Shown: positions 34,217 through 45,000 of the stretch, one piece after another
Position numbering within the stretch: the stretch's first letter is position 1
Layout of the letters: every line of letters begins with the position of its first letter
Origin: Peribolospora baueri
Lineage: Eukaryota; Basidiomycota; Peribolosporomycetes; Peribolosporales; Peribolosporaceae
NCBI GenBank assembly: GCA_029717555.1
Contig: JAMDHS010000078.1
Span: 1 to 64,000, forward strand
Length of the DNA stretch: 64,000 nucleotides
Direction of reading: 5' to 3'
Made by a program: the position numbers and the translations under genes
Notes under the pieces: model-generated
Seen by the model: only the letters and a program-made list of their open reading frames with translations
Database searches by the model: none
What the model was told of the DNA's origin: nothing

Positions 34217-37200
34217 ATGAGGGCCGCCTCCACGCTTGGCCGAGCTCGATGGGCTTGTGAGTCCATCTCCAACGCTTCGACCATCGCTCCTCGGCTACCG
34301 CAAACATCGTCAGAGGCGTTGAGGCAGGACGGGTGCGTTGTTTGCCTGCTCCCATCGTCCCTCTTCGCCACCTCGTGCTGACCCCCTTCCGCTCTTCTCA
34401 CCAGCCAACGCTACTCCGTTATCCAATCCTTCTTCACGCAAAAGGCGCAACGCACGTTCCCCTTCGCCCGCGATTCTCCCATGCGCGTTATCTCGCCACC
34501 CTCCTCCCCCCCAGCGCGGCCGCTCGTTCCTTCCTTCACGCGAGCCAAGTCACCATTCCCAATCTTCACGACCAGTACGACCGCCTTACAAACTTCACAC
34601 CCGTCACGACGTCTCTTTTCCTCGTCCGCTTCTTCTTTACAGAACGGCGACCGCTTGCCGGACTCTGACTCTTCTGGGTTAAAAGGAGGACAGGCTAGGC
34701 CGAGAAAGGAACGATGCGCACAGTGTCCCGAGCGAGTCAACCCTCGAGCTACTCTAGGTGATACCGGCTCCACAGCTTCTTCGTCTTCCAGCACCTCGTC
34801 CTCCACACGCGAGTCTTCCAAATCCACCGCTGAGTCTCCCGACTTGTCTTCCCCCGCCGATCCGACCGGTAGTCCTTCCGACCCCTCCTCCTTCCTCTCT
34901 CAATATCCCACCTCCCTTCGGAATCTAGCGCAAAACGCAGGCTACACGCTCCGCCGGCCGACCCGCGACGAGCTGCTGGCAAGCGCGACCAGCTTTTTGC
35001 AGCGTCTCCGCATACGTTTCAAGTGGTTCACCATCCGTGGCTTCCGCAGGTTCAATGCCGACGACATCTCGGCGTTCTTTGGGCTCGCTATGCTCGGTCC
35101 CGTCATGTGGATCCTGATTGGCACGTGAGTTTCGGCGTGGAAGCGGCAGCATGGAAAGAAGGTGCGATGGTGTTTTGACCTTGCGGCAATGCGCTCTCAT
35201 GCGACCTGTTCAGGACCACCTTCTTCTCCGTCGTCTTCGCCACGCTCAACTCGTTCCAGCTTCAAGGTGAGTTCTTGCATGGGTCACTCTCCCCCTCGCT
35301 CCTTTTCGCTTATTCCGGCCGCCATTTCGCCGTATCGCTTTCAGAGTGGCTCGCTAGAAAGCTCGGAGACTATATGACGAGCAACACTGGCATCACGGTC
35401 GTCTTCGAGTCAGCCATCGTTCCCAAGTGGAAGGACTCGAAGATCAGCTTCAAGAACGTCTATGTCTCCCGTCGACCCCGCTCGCAGATTGCCATCGCCC
35501 TCGAAGAACGGGAGAAGACGCGACGTGAGGCTAGACGGACGGCGACTAAGAACGGCGCCAACACGGCCGCAGGTTGGGGGATGGCGTGGGAAGGCCTCGC
35601 ACAATGGTTTGACGACGGCGACGACGAGCCGCCCTCCTCCTCGCCACCCACCAAAGAGGAGGTTGAAGAAGAAGATGCCAATTATACCATGTTCGACCTC
35701 AATATCGACAGCGTCGACGTCACCCTCAGTCTGGCTCGATGGCTCGACGGAAAAGGCCTTGTCGAGTCGGCCGTCGTCAAAGGCGTGCGTGGCATCATCG
35801 GTGAGTCGCCGCGAGTCGCCGCCTTGGCCGTGTTGTGACTGAGTCCTTTGTCCAATCGCCGTTCTCCAAGACCGTCGACACGTTTATTGGGACCCGGACG
35901 TCCCCTGGGACTACCGCGCGGCGCGCACTCGCGCCCAACCGGGGGACTTCCACCTCAATTCGCTCCAAGTCGAAGACCTCCTCGTGACCGTCTACCAGCC
36001 AGGCGACTTTCGACCTTTCAATTTCAGCGTCTTCTCTGCCCATGTGCGCACGCTGCGGAAGCAATGGCTGTGCTTCGATATGCTCTGCGCGGATAGTATC
36101 ACGGGTCAGGTGGATGGGTGCCTGTTCAGCTTACACAAACCGCAGAGTATTGGGAGGACGACGGAGGCAGATTTGAAGGATAGTCGGTGGAAGAGAATGG
36201 TGAGTGCTAAAGCCGATGACAGTCCTCTCCTCCCTTGGTGACGACGACCCGTTGCTGAGCTTCCTTTCGATCGCTTTGTGATCGCTTGTCCTAGTCTCGC
36301 ATTCGCATTGACGGCGTCAATATAGATCACGTACGCCCCGACGTGACGGGCCCTCTCTCGTGGATCACTTCGGGCAAATTTGATGGTGAGCACGTGGAAC
36401 GGTCTTGGTCGCTTCGTTCTTTTCGACAGGAGTCGTTCATACGACAAAGCATCAGCGCAGTTCATTTTGACTCACCCGCTCTCGCCCTTTCACTTTACCT
36501 CCTGCTGCAACTCGAACCGTCTCCGTTGGTAGTGGTGGCGGACGTCAAGCTGCCCCGTGACCCGTCAGAAGAGATCGACATCAACGCGATCATTTCTGAG
36601 CTCGTCGACAACCTGTCCCACGCAGTCCTGGGAGGCGAAGACGAGAGCTTGGTCGACGGCAAGCCCGACCCAAACGAGCGCATTCCGGGGCAGCATCCGC
36701 TCGCGAGACCGCCCATCCAGGCACCTAGCAACGCTCCCCGTCCTCAGACCGTTCATGGGGCCCTTGGCGCGTCCACGGCCCTCAGTGCTGGCTCGCCGTC
36801 GTCCTCTGAGAACACGATGGCCGTCCCGATCGACACCGGTTCGGATGGCATCACCCAGGCTTCGTCGACGTCGGCAGCCAACCAACGAAAGCAGACTCTA
36901 CCGAAGGAGACGTCGGACATCGACGCGGCGGCGTCGGCAACAACATCCCAATCTGCCACAGAGCGCGAGCGCGACCGGGACCGCGATCTGAGGAGGGAGC
37001 AAGCGACAAAGGAGATCGAAGCTTCTGTGTTGGCCGAGAAGGAGAAGCCGACGGTGACGGTGGACGTGGAGGTCAGGTTCAAGGACATTAAGGCGGCTGT
37101 TCCCCTTTTCACTCGCGACCTCACCGTCGTGGATAGCGCGCTCGTTCGACCCATCGTTGCTTTCATGAACGCGAATAGGGTGCGTTCGTTGAGCCGCGGA

Positions 37201-37660
37201 CGGCGCGAGACCGGTCTTCGAATCGTCGCTGACCCCCATTTCCTCTCGCCATCCCCATCCCCATCCCCATCTGCACAGACCCTCATCCCCATCCACATTC
37301 GTGTGGACCTAGACCTGAAGGAGTTTGACGGCTCGCTCGACCTTGCCCAGACTGGCCTGCTCAATATCGTTTCGGACAAGGTGAGCTGGTGGGCCCTTGG
37401 CGCACGGCATCGCGAGCCCAGAGTCCGATGGGAGTTCCCTTCCCCTCATTCACCCATCGCCCTCATCCGTACGCTCCTCACCCCCCCAGATCTACGAAGC
37501 CTTAGCCCACCACGTCCAGTCCGAGAGCGCAAACTCGCAGCGTCTGCGCAACGTGAGTCTGTGGAGCCTCCGCTTGACTGCCAACGCCGCACACAACCTC
37601 GTCAGCACGATGAGGGACAATTTGGCACGGAGCAACTTTGCGGGCGCTGAAGCCTCTTGA
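34217..37660 (+). CDS. MDM31: mitochondrial inner membrane protein, Mdm31/Mdm32 family
   Basis: A multi-exon gene whose protein begins with an Arg/Ser-rich mitochondrial presequence (MRAASTLGRARW, later SRRLFSSSASSLQNG). The conserved part has FLQRLRIRFKWFTIRGFRRF, a first membrane helix FFGLAMLGPVMWILIGT, TTFFSVVFATLNSFQ, then ITVVFESAIVPKWKDSKISF, NYTMFDLNIDSVDVTLSL, the signature RIRIDGVNIDHVRPDVTGP followed by LSWITSGKFD, and a C-terminal VKDIKAAVPLF-like stretch KDIKAAVPLFTRDLTVVDS ending MRDNLARSNFAGAEAS. This order is characteristic of Mdm31/32, inner-membrane proteins facing the intermembrane space that affect mitochondrial shape, mtDNA and cardiolipin. Intron boundaries in the first 250 bases are not fully resolved, since the obvious first donor and next acceptor differ in phase. 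A Ser-rich, variable linker of about 130 residues follows FDVVADVKLPRDPS. Confidence 0.85.
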
Positions 37661-38294
37661 CGGTCTGGGCCGGTGGGCGGTTCGGGGCCAAAGGCACATC
37701 TTTGCGAGCCCCGGCGATGAAATCAGGTAGGAGCGGGCGCTGTCCGCTCCTATCCTCCCCCCCCCCCCCCCCCCCCCCCCTTCCCCCCTTTTTTTTTTTT
37801 TTTTTTGCTTTTTCTTCCTTCCTCGCTCTTCGTTAGGTACGGGCTCATCTCTTGTTCTAGGTTCCGTTCTTCATGTCTCTTCGCCTCTTCGTCACTGTCG
37901 GGTCTTGAACGGTCATCTCATCTCGTCGGCGCTTCCTCGGTTGCATGTTTGATATGGTCGACTTTTTTTTCTTTTTCTCTTTTCTCTCTCACCCCTGCTC
38001 TCTTTCCTGCCCTCTGCCCTCGTTCTCTTTTCAACACGCACACGCACTCATTTGCTGTAACCTACCGAATCCGTCCCCGTCCCCGTCCCCGTCCTTTCGC
38101 CGACCTCGTCCGTTCATTTCATCTCATCCAGCAGCCTCGCCCTCCCCTTTTTTCTTCCCGCTTTGTTTCGTGCAATTCGCAGCAGCTCCTCGTGACGGCT
38201 GGAGTGCATGTGTCTACAAAGGGAGACTGGGTATGTGGGGGAGGAAAAGTCGAGTCACAACTGGGAGAGGGTCGAAGCGGGCAAACCGAGAAGG
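37661..38294. other. convergent region with homopolymer tracts
   Basis: 3' flanks of MDM31 (+) and TMA16 (-). It is dominated by pyrimidine tracts on the plus strand, including the C24/T18 tract and a (CCGTCC)n-like run near 38066-38091. No gene is seen. Confidence 0.5.
37757..37806 (+). repeat. C24-T2-C6-T18 homopolymer tract
   Basis: Twenty-four consecutive C, two T, six C and eighteen T, about 100 bases after the MDM31 stop. Such a tract is slippage-prone, and its exact length is unreliable in any assembly. Confidence 0.95.
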
Positions 38295-39368
38295 CTATGG
38301 AATATCATCCATGGTCGCCATGGAATCCGCCTTCCTGAATGACACCGTCTCCGGCCTCATGGGACTGCCGACCGAGTGCGCTTCTTGCTCCAGCACCGCG
38401 TCCTCCACATCCATTCCCTCGCCGTCGCCTACCGCCTCCTCTTCCTTTTCGACTTGCCGTCCTCCTCCTTCTGCCGACTGTCCCCGTAGCTTGTCCTTCT
38501 TCCCCTCCTGGCTGACGACGACCTCGTCGGGATGGGAAGCGGAGATGCGAATGAGTCGGAGGTGCGGGACGAAGCTTGGATCGCCCGTCCATGCTCGGAG
38601 GATTGTCACCGATTCGGGAGTCAGAAGGTCTGGGATCTCTGTCGTACGTCGAGTACGGCGAGAGGGGGCGGACGGGGAAGTTTAAAATGAGAACGGCGCC
38701 AGGAGTCAAGACGAGGTCGAGCCGACGAGTAAAACAGCGAGACGAAGCAAGCCTCGTCAGGGCGCAAGACTCACCCAGCCCACTCCGATACTCTTCCCTC
38801 TCGGCCTCCATTCTCCTCTCGAGCTCCTCCTCCCTCTTACACTTCGGCCTCCCTGGTCTTCGCTCCTTCTGTAGTCTATTCAGCTCCTCACTGTCGCGCT
38901 CTAGGTATTCGAGCAGGACAAGCTCGTGTAGAGAGGGAAGGCTAAGATGTGTTGTGGATGGGTCGAGTGCATGTTGGAAGAACGAGAAGCGGTCCACTGA
39001 GAAGGACAAGGATGGGAGAGAGGCGGCGTTCAAGGCGAAAGCGGCGTAGACGGCAACAGAGAGTCTCGCTCGAAGCGCTTAGCGACGGCCCATCCTACCC
39101 CTGCCACCACCATCCCTGCTGACGACTCACATCTGGAAAACACCTTCCCCTTTCTCTCCTTCCGCTGCTGTTCCAATTTTTCCTTTCTCAACGACACCCT
39201 GTCCAGCTGCTTCGCCCTCCTCGAATTGGGGTGTGTTTTTTCACCCTTTCGCTTCACGTTCTTTGCTGTGATCTAGGGTGGGAAGTTAGTGCGGTAGACT
39301 GTGAGCTTCTCTGGCGTCTTTCCGTGGCTTCTTGTGAACGAGTACAGGCTCACTTTCCGGCCTCCCAT
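38295..39368 (-). CDS. TMA16: ribosome-associated protein Tma16
   Basis: Minus-strand gene with a 15-base first coding exon (MGGRK, ATG at 39366-39368) followed by a phase-0 intron. The next exon gives ITAKNVKRKGEKTHPNSRRA and KQLDRVSLRKEKLEQQ. Further exons give FSFFQHALDP, LPSLHELVLLEYLERDSEEL and KERRPGRPKCKREEELE, then a segment with LRAWTGDPSFVPHLRLIRI. HPNSRRAKQ, the H/Y-ERxxEEL helix and RRPGRPKSKREEEL are diagnostic for Tma16, a translation-machinery-associated factor that binds pre-60S particles in the nucleus. A disordered acidic tail ends SMATMDDIP-stop. It shares a 396-base divergent promoter region with BUD6. Confidence 0.9.
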
Positions 39369-39764
39369 GGCTGTTCTTATGAACCAAGTCTCTCGCCGCC
39401 CTGCGTCTGCTGGTTTCGGACGTCTCCTCGTCCTCAGCATGCGTCGTCAGGTCGCCGCACCGTCGATCCAAAAAGACTGCGGCAGGCCGGGGGCGCGTGG
39501 GAATCGAGGTCGGGTTAGGGTTATCACAGCGCGCGATCACGTTCGCGAGGTCGGTGCGAGGTCGAGTTGGATGCCGTCGACGCAAGGTGACGACGGTCAG
39601 CCAGGTCGTCCACCTTCATTGCTCGTTTTCGTTCATCGCCTGCTTTCCCTTTCTTCTTTATTCCGGACGCTTCTCTTTTTTCTTCTTTTTGGCTCGCGTT
39701 TCTTTGGGAGCAGTCTTTATCTGGCTCCCGTCGACCGGCGGGGATAGTGGGACCGACGACGACC
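39369..39764. other. bidirectional promoter region TMA16/BUD6
   Basis: 396 bases between divergent start codons. Strongly CT-rich toward BUD6. A TTAGGGTTA sequence near 39513-39521 resembles a telomere-repeat unit or Tbf1/Rap1-type site, but a single unit is weak evidence. No TATA box. Confidence 0.4.
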
Positions 39765-42700
39765 ATGTCCACCACCAGTGATCGAGAGAGTCGACATGGC
39801 AGCTCGAGTTCCAGGAGGGGCGCTGCAGCCGCCGCCGGAGGAGGCTCGAGCAAGTCCAACCCAGTAAGTAGGGCACGAGCGCCACCGGGCTGTCAGTGTG
39901 CGATAATTCTATTCAGTGTGTTTTGATCATGCCACGCCGCCTTTCCTTTCTGCCTGGCCGGCGCTTCTCGCTTGCGCAGACCAACCATATGGAGTCTTCC
40001 GTCACTCGTCTCCTTGTCGCAACCAAGATGCTCCTAGAGGGTCTCAACCAATGGGCCCAGGGACGGAAGAACGAGGAGCAGGTCTCGGATATCTATGTCC
40101 GTCTCGGTAACGACTTTAACACCGCCAAGGTGGCTTTCAGCAGTTATGGCATTGACATGAGGTGAGCTGGAAAACGCGATCTGTATTTGCGAAAGCGTTG
40201 TCGATTACGCTTCAAATACGTTCCTTTCGCCGGTGCTGAGCTCATCCTGATCTTGACACCCCTTTGCGCTCCCCGCACAGCGACCTCCTTTCCGTCCCAG
40301 ACGACCTTCGCACATGCCTTGAAACCCTCCTCTCTCTCGATGCCTCCCCTGCTGTGCTCGACCAACATCTTCCCCGTATCCGAGAGATCATTATCGCACT
40401 GCTTCAAGGGCTCAAACGCAAGCAAGCTCAGTACAAGGAGCTTCTCATGAGCCAGCGCCGGCAACGATCGGGTAGCTCCGCAAGTTCGGGGCAAGTTGCT
40501 GACGGCGAGCGAGCAGAGCCACACCATCGGAGCAGTAGGGCCAGTGAACGGAGCGTCAAGAGCAGTGCGAGGGACTCGGGCACCCCGGCGTACGACCCTG
40601 AGCTGTCGGCTCGAGCCAACGCAGCCTCGTCCCATCATAATCGCACGCCGTCATCACGGAGCGTAACCTCCTCGACCATGCATCGCTCCTCCCCGTCTCA
40701 ATCGTCTTCACACAGTGTTGGATCGCCGAAGACGGCCGCGTTTGACACCACCGCCTTACCGGATGCACGAGTAAGGCGCAGCCAAGGTGCCTCGTCAGGA
40801 CATGGGCAACCCGTGAATACCGCAGCTGGTAAGGCCCAGACGCATCGGCCGCCTGGCGAGGCGACGCTGTCGAAACATACTTTGAGCGATCCCCCAGTCG
40901 CTCATTCTTCTTCCAGGGCGCAGAGCGGTCGTTCGGACGGCGGAGAGGGGGAAGGCGTCCCAAACGCCTCGCCAATGACTGTCGTAACAGGTTCAACGCC
41001 ACCGCCGTCGGGGTCGGCGACGCCGACGCATACGCCAGCACCAGCTGCCTCGTCTTCGTCAGCACCTTCCCCGTCGTCTACTCTCCGCGTCTCCCGGTCT
41101 CCCCACTCTGCGTCTGCCCTGGAGCGGAGGGCGAGCAAGCGATTCAGCGCGTACACCTTCAACAAGATGGGAGCCGGAGGCTTGGGCGGAGCTGCGGCCG
41201 GATCCGGAGCGTTGGACAGGAGGGCGAGTCGGCTACTCAGTGGAATGGGCTTGGGAGGTGGCATGAGCGCCATCGCGTCCGTCGCCGATGGCGCGACGGG
41301 CGACCCCAACGTGTCTGGGACTACATCCACGCCCAGACGCAGTGCTCTCGATCGAACGAGGGCGGATCTGGGCAGTGCAAGCCCTGGAGGCAGGACCGGG
41401 TCGCCTATTGGTGGGGCCATCAGGCGGTCCGGGTCTCGTCAGCTGGCGAGTCAGGTCCCACCTGTGCCCAATATCCCTTCCAATTTGACGCCGCCTTCCG
41501 AGAGCCCAGAAGGCAGCCCGTCGATCGAGCCTTCTTCTCTCTTTCCGGCGGAAACGCGAAGAGGCTCCGGCCTGCCTCGGCAAGAGGCCGGAAAGGATTC
41601 GGCTTCGGCGGCTCTGCATGCCGACTCGACTGGTTCTGAGCTCTCTCCGGCAGACAGCGACGCGCCGGTGCCGCCATTGCCGACGGCCAGCGAGCGAGCG
41701 GCCTTGAACGCGGCCCAAGACGCCGCCAGGACACGGTCTGGAGCCACCCATACCGCCCGATCCCCATCCATCGGTGTCACTCCCGCAGGAGCCTCCGTCA
41801 TGACTGCACCCCCTTCTCCTGCCGGGACGCCCGATGTAGTATCCGTGTACCTGCAACTGGGCAGGCAGGTGAAGAAGACGCAACTAGACGCGCATGCACT
41901 CAGCTTCGGCAACCTGAGGATGGCCTTCATTGACCGGTTCCAGTACAGCCCCGGTCTGGAAGACTTCCCCGCCATCTACGTGCGGGATGAGAAGGCCGGG
42001 GTCATGTACGAGCTGGAGGACTTAGCGGACGTACGCGATGGTGCCGTGCTCGGTTTGAATATCGAACGTGAGTTGCGTTGCTTGTCATGGGATTGTGTCA
42101 GCGTTAGGAATGACCGCGGGGACACGAGAAAGTTACTGAACCGAGCCCCCTTTTCTTTTCTGCTCGCTGCTCAAAGCGCTGGACCAGGTCAAGCAGCACA
42201 TTGATCTCACCATGGCATCGCTCACCCGGGAAATCAAGGAGCTCCGAGGCATGATCGCCGACAAGCGCTCGAGTTCGGCGGTGCAGCAAACGACTCGGCA
42301 GGATGTCGGCTCCCGGCGACAGTCCATGCTCGCCGACGGCGTCGCTTCGCCACCGCGACCTTCTGAGAAGCAGTTCGCTGCTGTCGCTCAGCGGGTCGCA
42401 CAGATGCACCGGAGTGACTCTTTACCCGAACAGGCGCGAGCGGCTCACTCCATTGCAGCTGCCGCTGGGGACAGCGCAGTGTTCGCGAAGAATCTGCAGC
42501 GGCAGTTCGACGAGCTGCAAGACCTTCGACGAGACTTGGGCATCGTCCGTCAGACTTACACCGACTTCACGACGGAGACGAAGGCGGCATTGGGCGCTTT
42601 GCGTACGGGGGCAGCCAACTTCCGTCAGCTGGCGGGTAAGCCATTGAGCGAGTCACGGGCGACGATCGAGGCGGGCAAGCTGCGACTCGACTCGGGCAGC

Positions 42701-43498
42701 CAAGAGCTTCTGACGAAGATCGAGGAGCTGCAAGACATAATCGACGATCTGAACACGGATGTGACGGGTCGCAAGATGCGCCCGAAGCAGCAGCAGATAA
42801 AGCAGATCACGACGGACATCGCGGCGACGCAAAAGAACCTGGAGGAGCTGGAGACGTTCATCAGCAGCATCAAGGCCCCATGGAAGAAGACGTGGGGAGA
42901 GGAGCTCCAGCTTATCGTGGACGAGCAGGAGTTCCTCAACCACCAGGAGAGTTTGCTCAATGACTTGAGAGAGGACCACAAAGAGCTCAGAGCGACATTC
43001 GAAAATATTGACCGCCTCGTCAAGCTTCGTCAGAACCAAGCCGCCGTGGGCACTTCCTCGCGTCGACTGCGGGAGTACGGCCCTAACCATCCGGATGCGG
43101 TGACGGACGGCCAGTCGGCGCTGGAGACGGTGATGCTGGAAGTGCGAGGCGTCGACGTGGACCCTGCGAAGCGGCTCAGAGCGATCGCTCAGGCAGAGAA
43201 GCAGAGGGAGAGGGAGATGCAGAGTCGGACGGACGAGTTCGCGGAGGAGCTGAGCGGTTTCGTGGAGGGCAAGATGCTGAGGAAGACGGGCGGGGCTGAG
43301 GAGGCGGAGAGGATCAGGAAACGGAGGGACGAGAGCACGATGCGGGCCATGTTCTCAGGCGGTGCCATCGGCGGTGGTGTGGCTGCCGGGGCCACGGCAT
43401 TGAGTCCCCGATCCACGGGCAGTCAGGAGATCGAGGACAGCGAGGTGACGACCTCGGAGGAAGAGAGTGACGAGTCGGAAGGGGAAGAGGATTCTTGA
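39765..43498 (+). CDS. BUD6: Bud6/Aip3 actin- and formin-interacting polarity protein
   Basis: Four exons encode about 1,120 residues. The N-terminal conserved domain starts after a Ser/Ala-rich leader: SSVTRLLVATKMLLEGLNQW, VSDIYVRLGNDFNTAKVAF, then SDLLSVPDDLRTCLETLL. A long Ser/Pro-rich disordered linker of about 480 residues follows. The C-terminal AIP3 core begins VVSVYLQLGRQVKKTQLDAH, with FIDRFQYSPGLEDFPAIYVR and VMYELEDLADVRDGAVLGL, followed by coiled coils (IKELRGMIADKRSS; LQDLRRDLGIVRQTYTDF; ELQDIIDDLNTDVTGRKMRP). It ends in an acidic EESDESEGEEDS tail. Bud6 binds actin monomers and formins and localises to sites of polarised growth. With Rho3 encoded elsewhere in the window it belongs to the same cell-polarity machinery, though the genes are 36 kb apart. 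Confidence 0.93.
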
Positions 43499-43937
43499 CC
43501 GAGGCCATGGTTTGCTATAGACCTCACTTTTCCCTTACTTCTTGACGGCCCTCGAGTCGAGGTCATTCGGGACGCGGCTGCCCTAGCTCGTTACGCCTCA
43601 TTTGTTATGTTGCGACAATCCTTCATCCCATACCATACCCTTCTTTCGCTTTGTTCAAGTCAATCAATGCATGGCGTCTTTGTTGCTCAGACAGACGGAG
43701 AGACGTGGTCGCCAACGGCTGCCCCCGTGCCGGCCACGTTCTACCCCGCTGGGGAAGCGAACGAAAACGTCATAGTTCGATGGTAGAGCCGGAAGAAGCA
43801 AGCTCGACCGAAAGGGTATCTTAGAATACACTAGACAATACATACGCACAAGTCCGATCGACCCTCTCTTTCCATCTAGGCCGATTCGAAACACAGCGTC
43901 CTCGCACGCAGCCATCCCATCATTTGTCGCTGCACCC
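43499..43937. other. convergent 3' flank BUD6/HSK3
   Basis: Nothing gene-like is seen in these 439 bases between two stop codons. Confidence 0.4.
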
Positions 43938-44363
43938 TTACTTCACCCCAGTCCCCTGTGCCGCTTCACGCGCTTCTGCCTCGGCGTCCGCCTGTGCGTT
44001 CTCTTGATCGATCGAGTGGAGGACGGCCATGAACCTGTCGCGGAGGCAGAGAGGGCATGTTGAGCAAGCAGTGAGCGGGACCCGTCCCACCGCACCGACC
44101 AGACCTGAAGCCCACAGGCCAGGTGCACGATCGATCGACGGACCGAGAACGCAAACCGAAGCCAAAGATGAAAGAGGCCGATCGACGAAGGAAGGACTCA
44201 CTGAGCGGCCTGATGCACGCCCAACCTCCTGAGATAGGACGCCTGCTCGGCGGCTACGCGGACGTTTTGCTCGGTCACGCTGATGTTGTTGGCCAGTTGG
44301 GCGAGGCGACCTTGGAGGTGGGCATAGTGGCGCTCTTTGTTGCTCGTTGAGGAGTGGGACATG
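43938..44363 (-). CDS. HSK3: DASH/Dam1 complex subunit Hsk3
   Basis: Two exons joined in phase (GVHQAAQ to FMAVLHS) encode a protein of about 85 residues. The sequence KERHYAHLQGRLAQLANNIS is followed by VTEQNVRVAAEQASYLRRLG and a helix FMAVLHSIDQENAQ, then an acidic/Ala tail ending GTGVK-stop at 43938-43940. The YAHLQxRLxQL start and the short helical hairpin fit Hsk3, the smallest-type subunit of the ten-protein Dam1/DASH ring that couples kinetochores to microtubules in fungi. Length is normal. The ATG at 44361-44363 is the only sensible start. Confidence 0.88.
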   Translation of the reverse strand, partial: HVPLLNEQQRAPLCPPPRSPRPTGQQHQRDRAKRPRSRRAGVLSQEVGRASGRSVSPSFVDRPLSSLASVCVLGPSIDRAPGLWASGLVGAVGRVPLTACSTCPLCLRDRFMAVLHSIDQENAQADAEAEAREAAQGTGVK

Positions 44364-45000
44364 GTGCGGGTTGGTTGGCTGTCGAGCGATGAAGTTTCTG
44401 TTGGTGGAGAGGAGACAGATGAACGCGCTTCGACGCGGCCCTGGCTGCGGCTGACGCTGTGACATCTGCCGATAGTGACCAGTCCCCCGCGTGTGTCCGT
44501 GTACCTCCGAGCCAAGTCGCCCTCTTTCCCCACTACTCTCGACTTCGCTCTAGGGAAAGAACAAAAAGACCATCATCGCTTCCACACTCTCTGCGAATCC
44601 TGTTACTATTGTTCCCATCTCCAATCCTTGGGCATCCCCTGAGATCCAATTCCCGTTTCCCCGGGTTCAACCCTGTCCCGTCGGATAGGCTTTACATTGC
44701 GCGCGTGACGGCCACATCACGGCGCGGGACTGGATCGCTGGACCGAGTCGTCCGCTCCATCCGTGAAACTCCACCTAGGGATTTTAAAAGACGACGGCGA
44801 AACATGTCCTTGCTTCTTCCCTCATGGCCGGTTGCTGGTGAGTAGGACGAAATGCAGGTCATCTGCGAGGAGCGACGAAATCAGGCGGGAAACTGGAGGG
44901 AGAGCAAGATCCCGCCTTGGGCAAAAGATTGAACAGGTGAAGAATTGCGAAATGTCCGATGGTGATATGATACGAATCGTGGTAACACAGGTATGCATAG
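44364..45000. other. intergenic region HSK3 upstream / DUF3431 gene 3' flank
   Basis: 637 bases without a recognisable gene. It contains the HSK3 promoter (minus strand). A GGGTTCAACCC palindrome near 44661 looked like a tRNA T-arm but has no supporting tRNA structure. Confidence 0.4.

Noticed and set aside
44655-44675. GGGTTCAACCC resembling a tRNA T-arm
   Set aside because: The flanking bases do not form the required stem, and no D-arm, anticodon arm or acceptor stem can be drawn around it.
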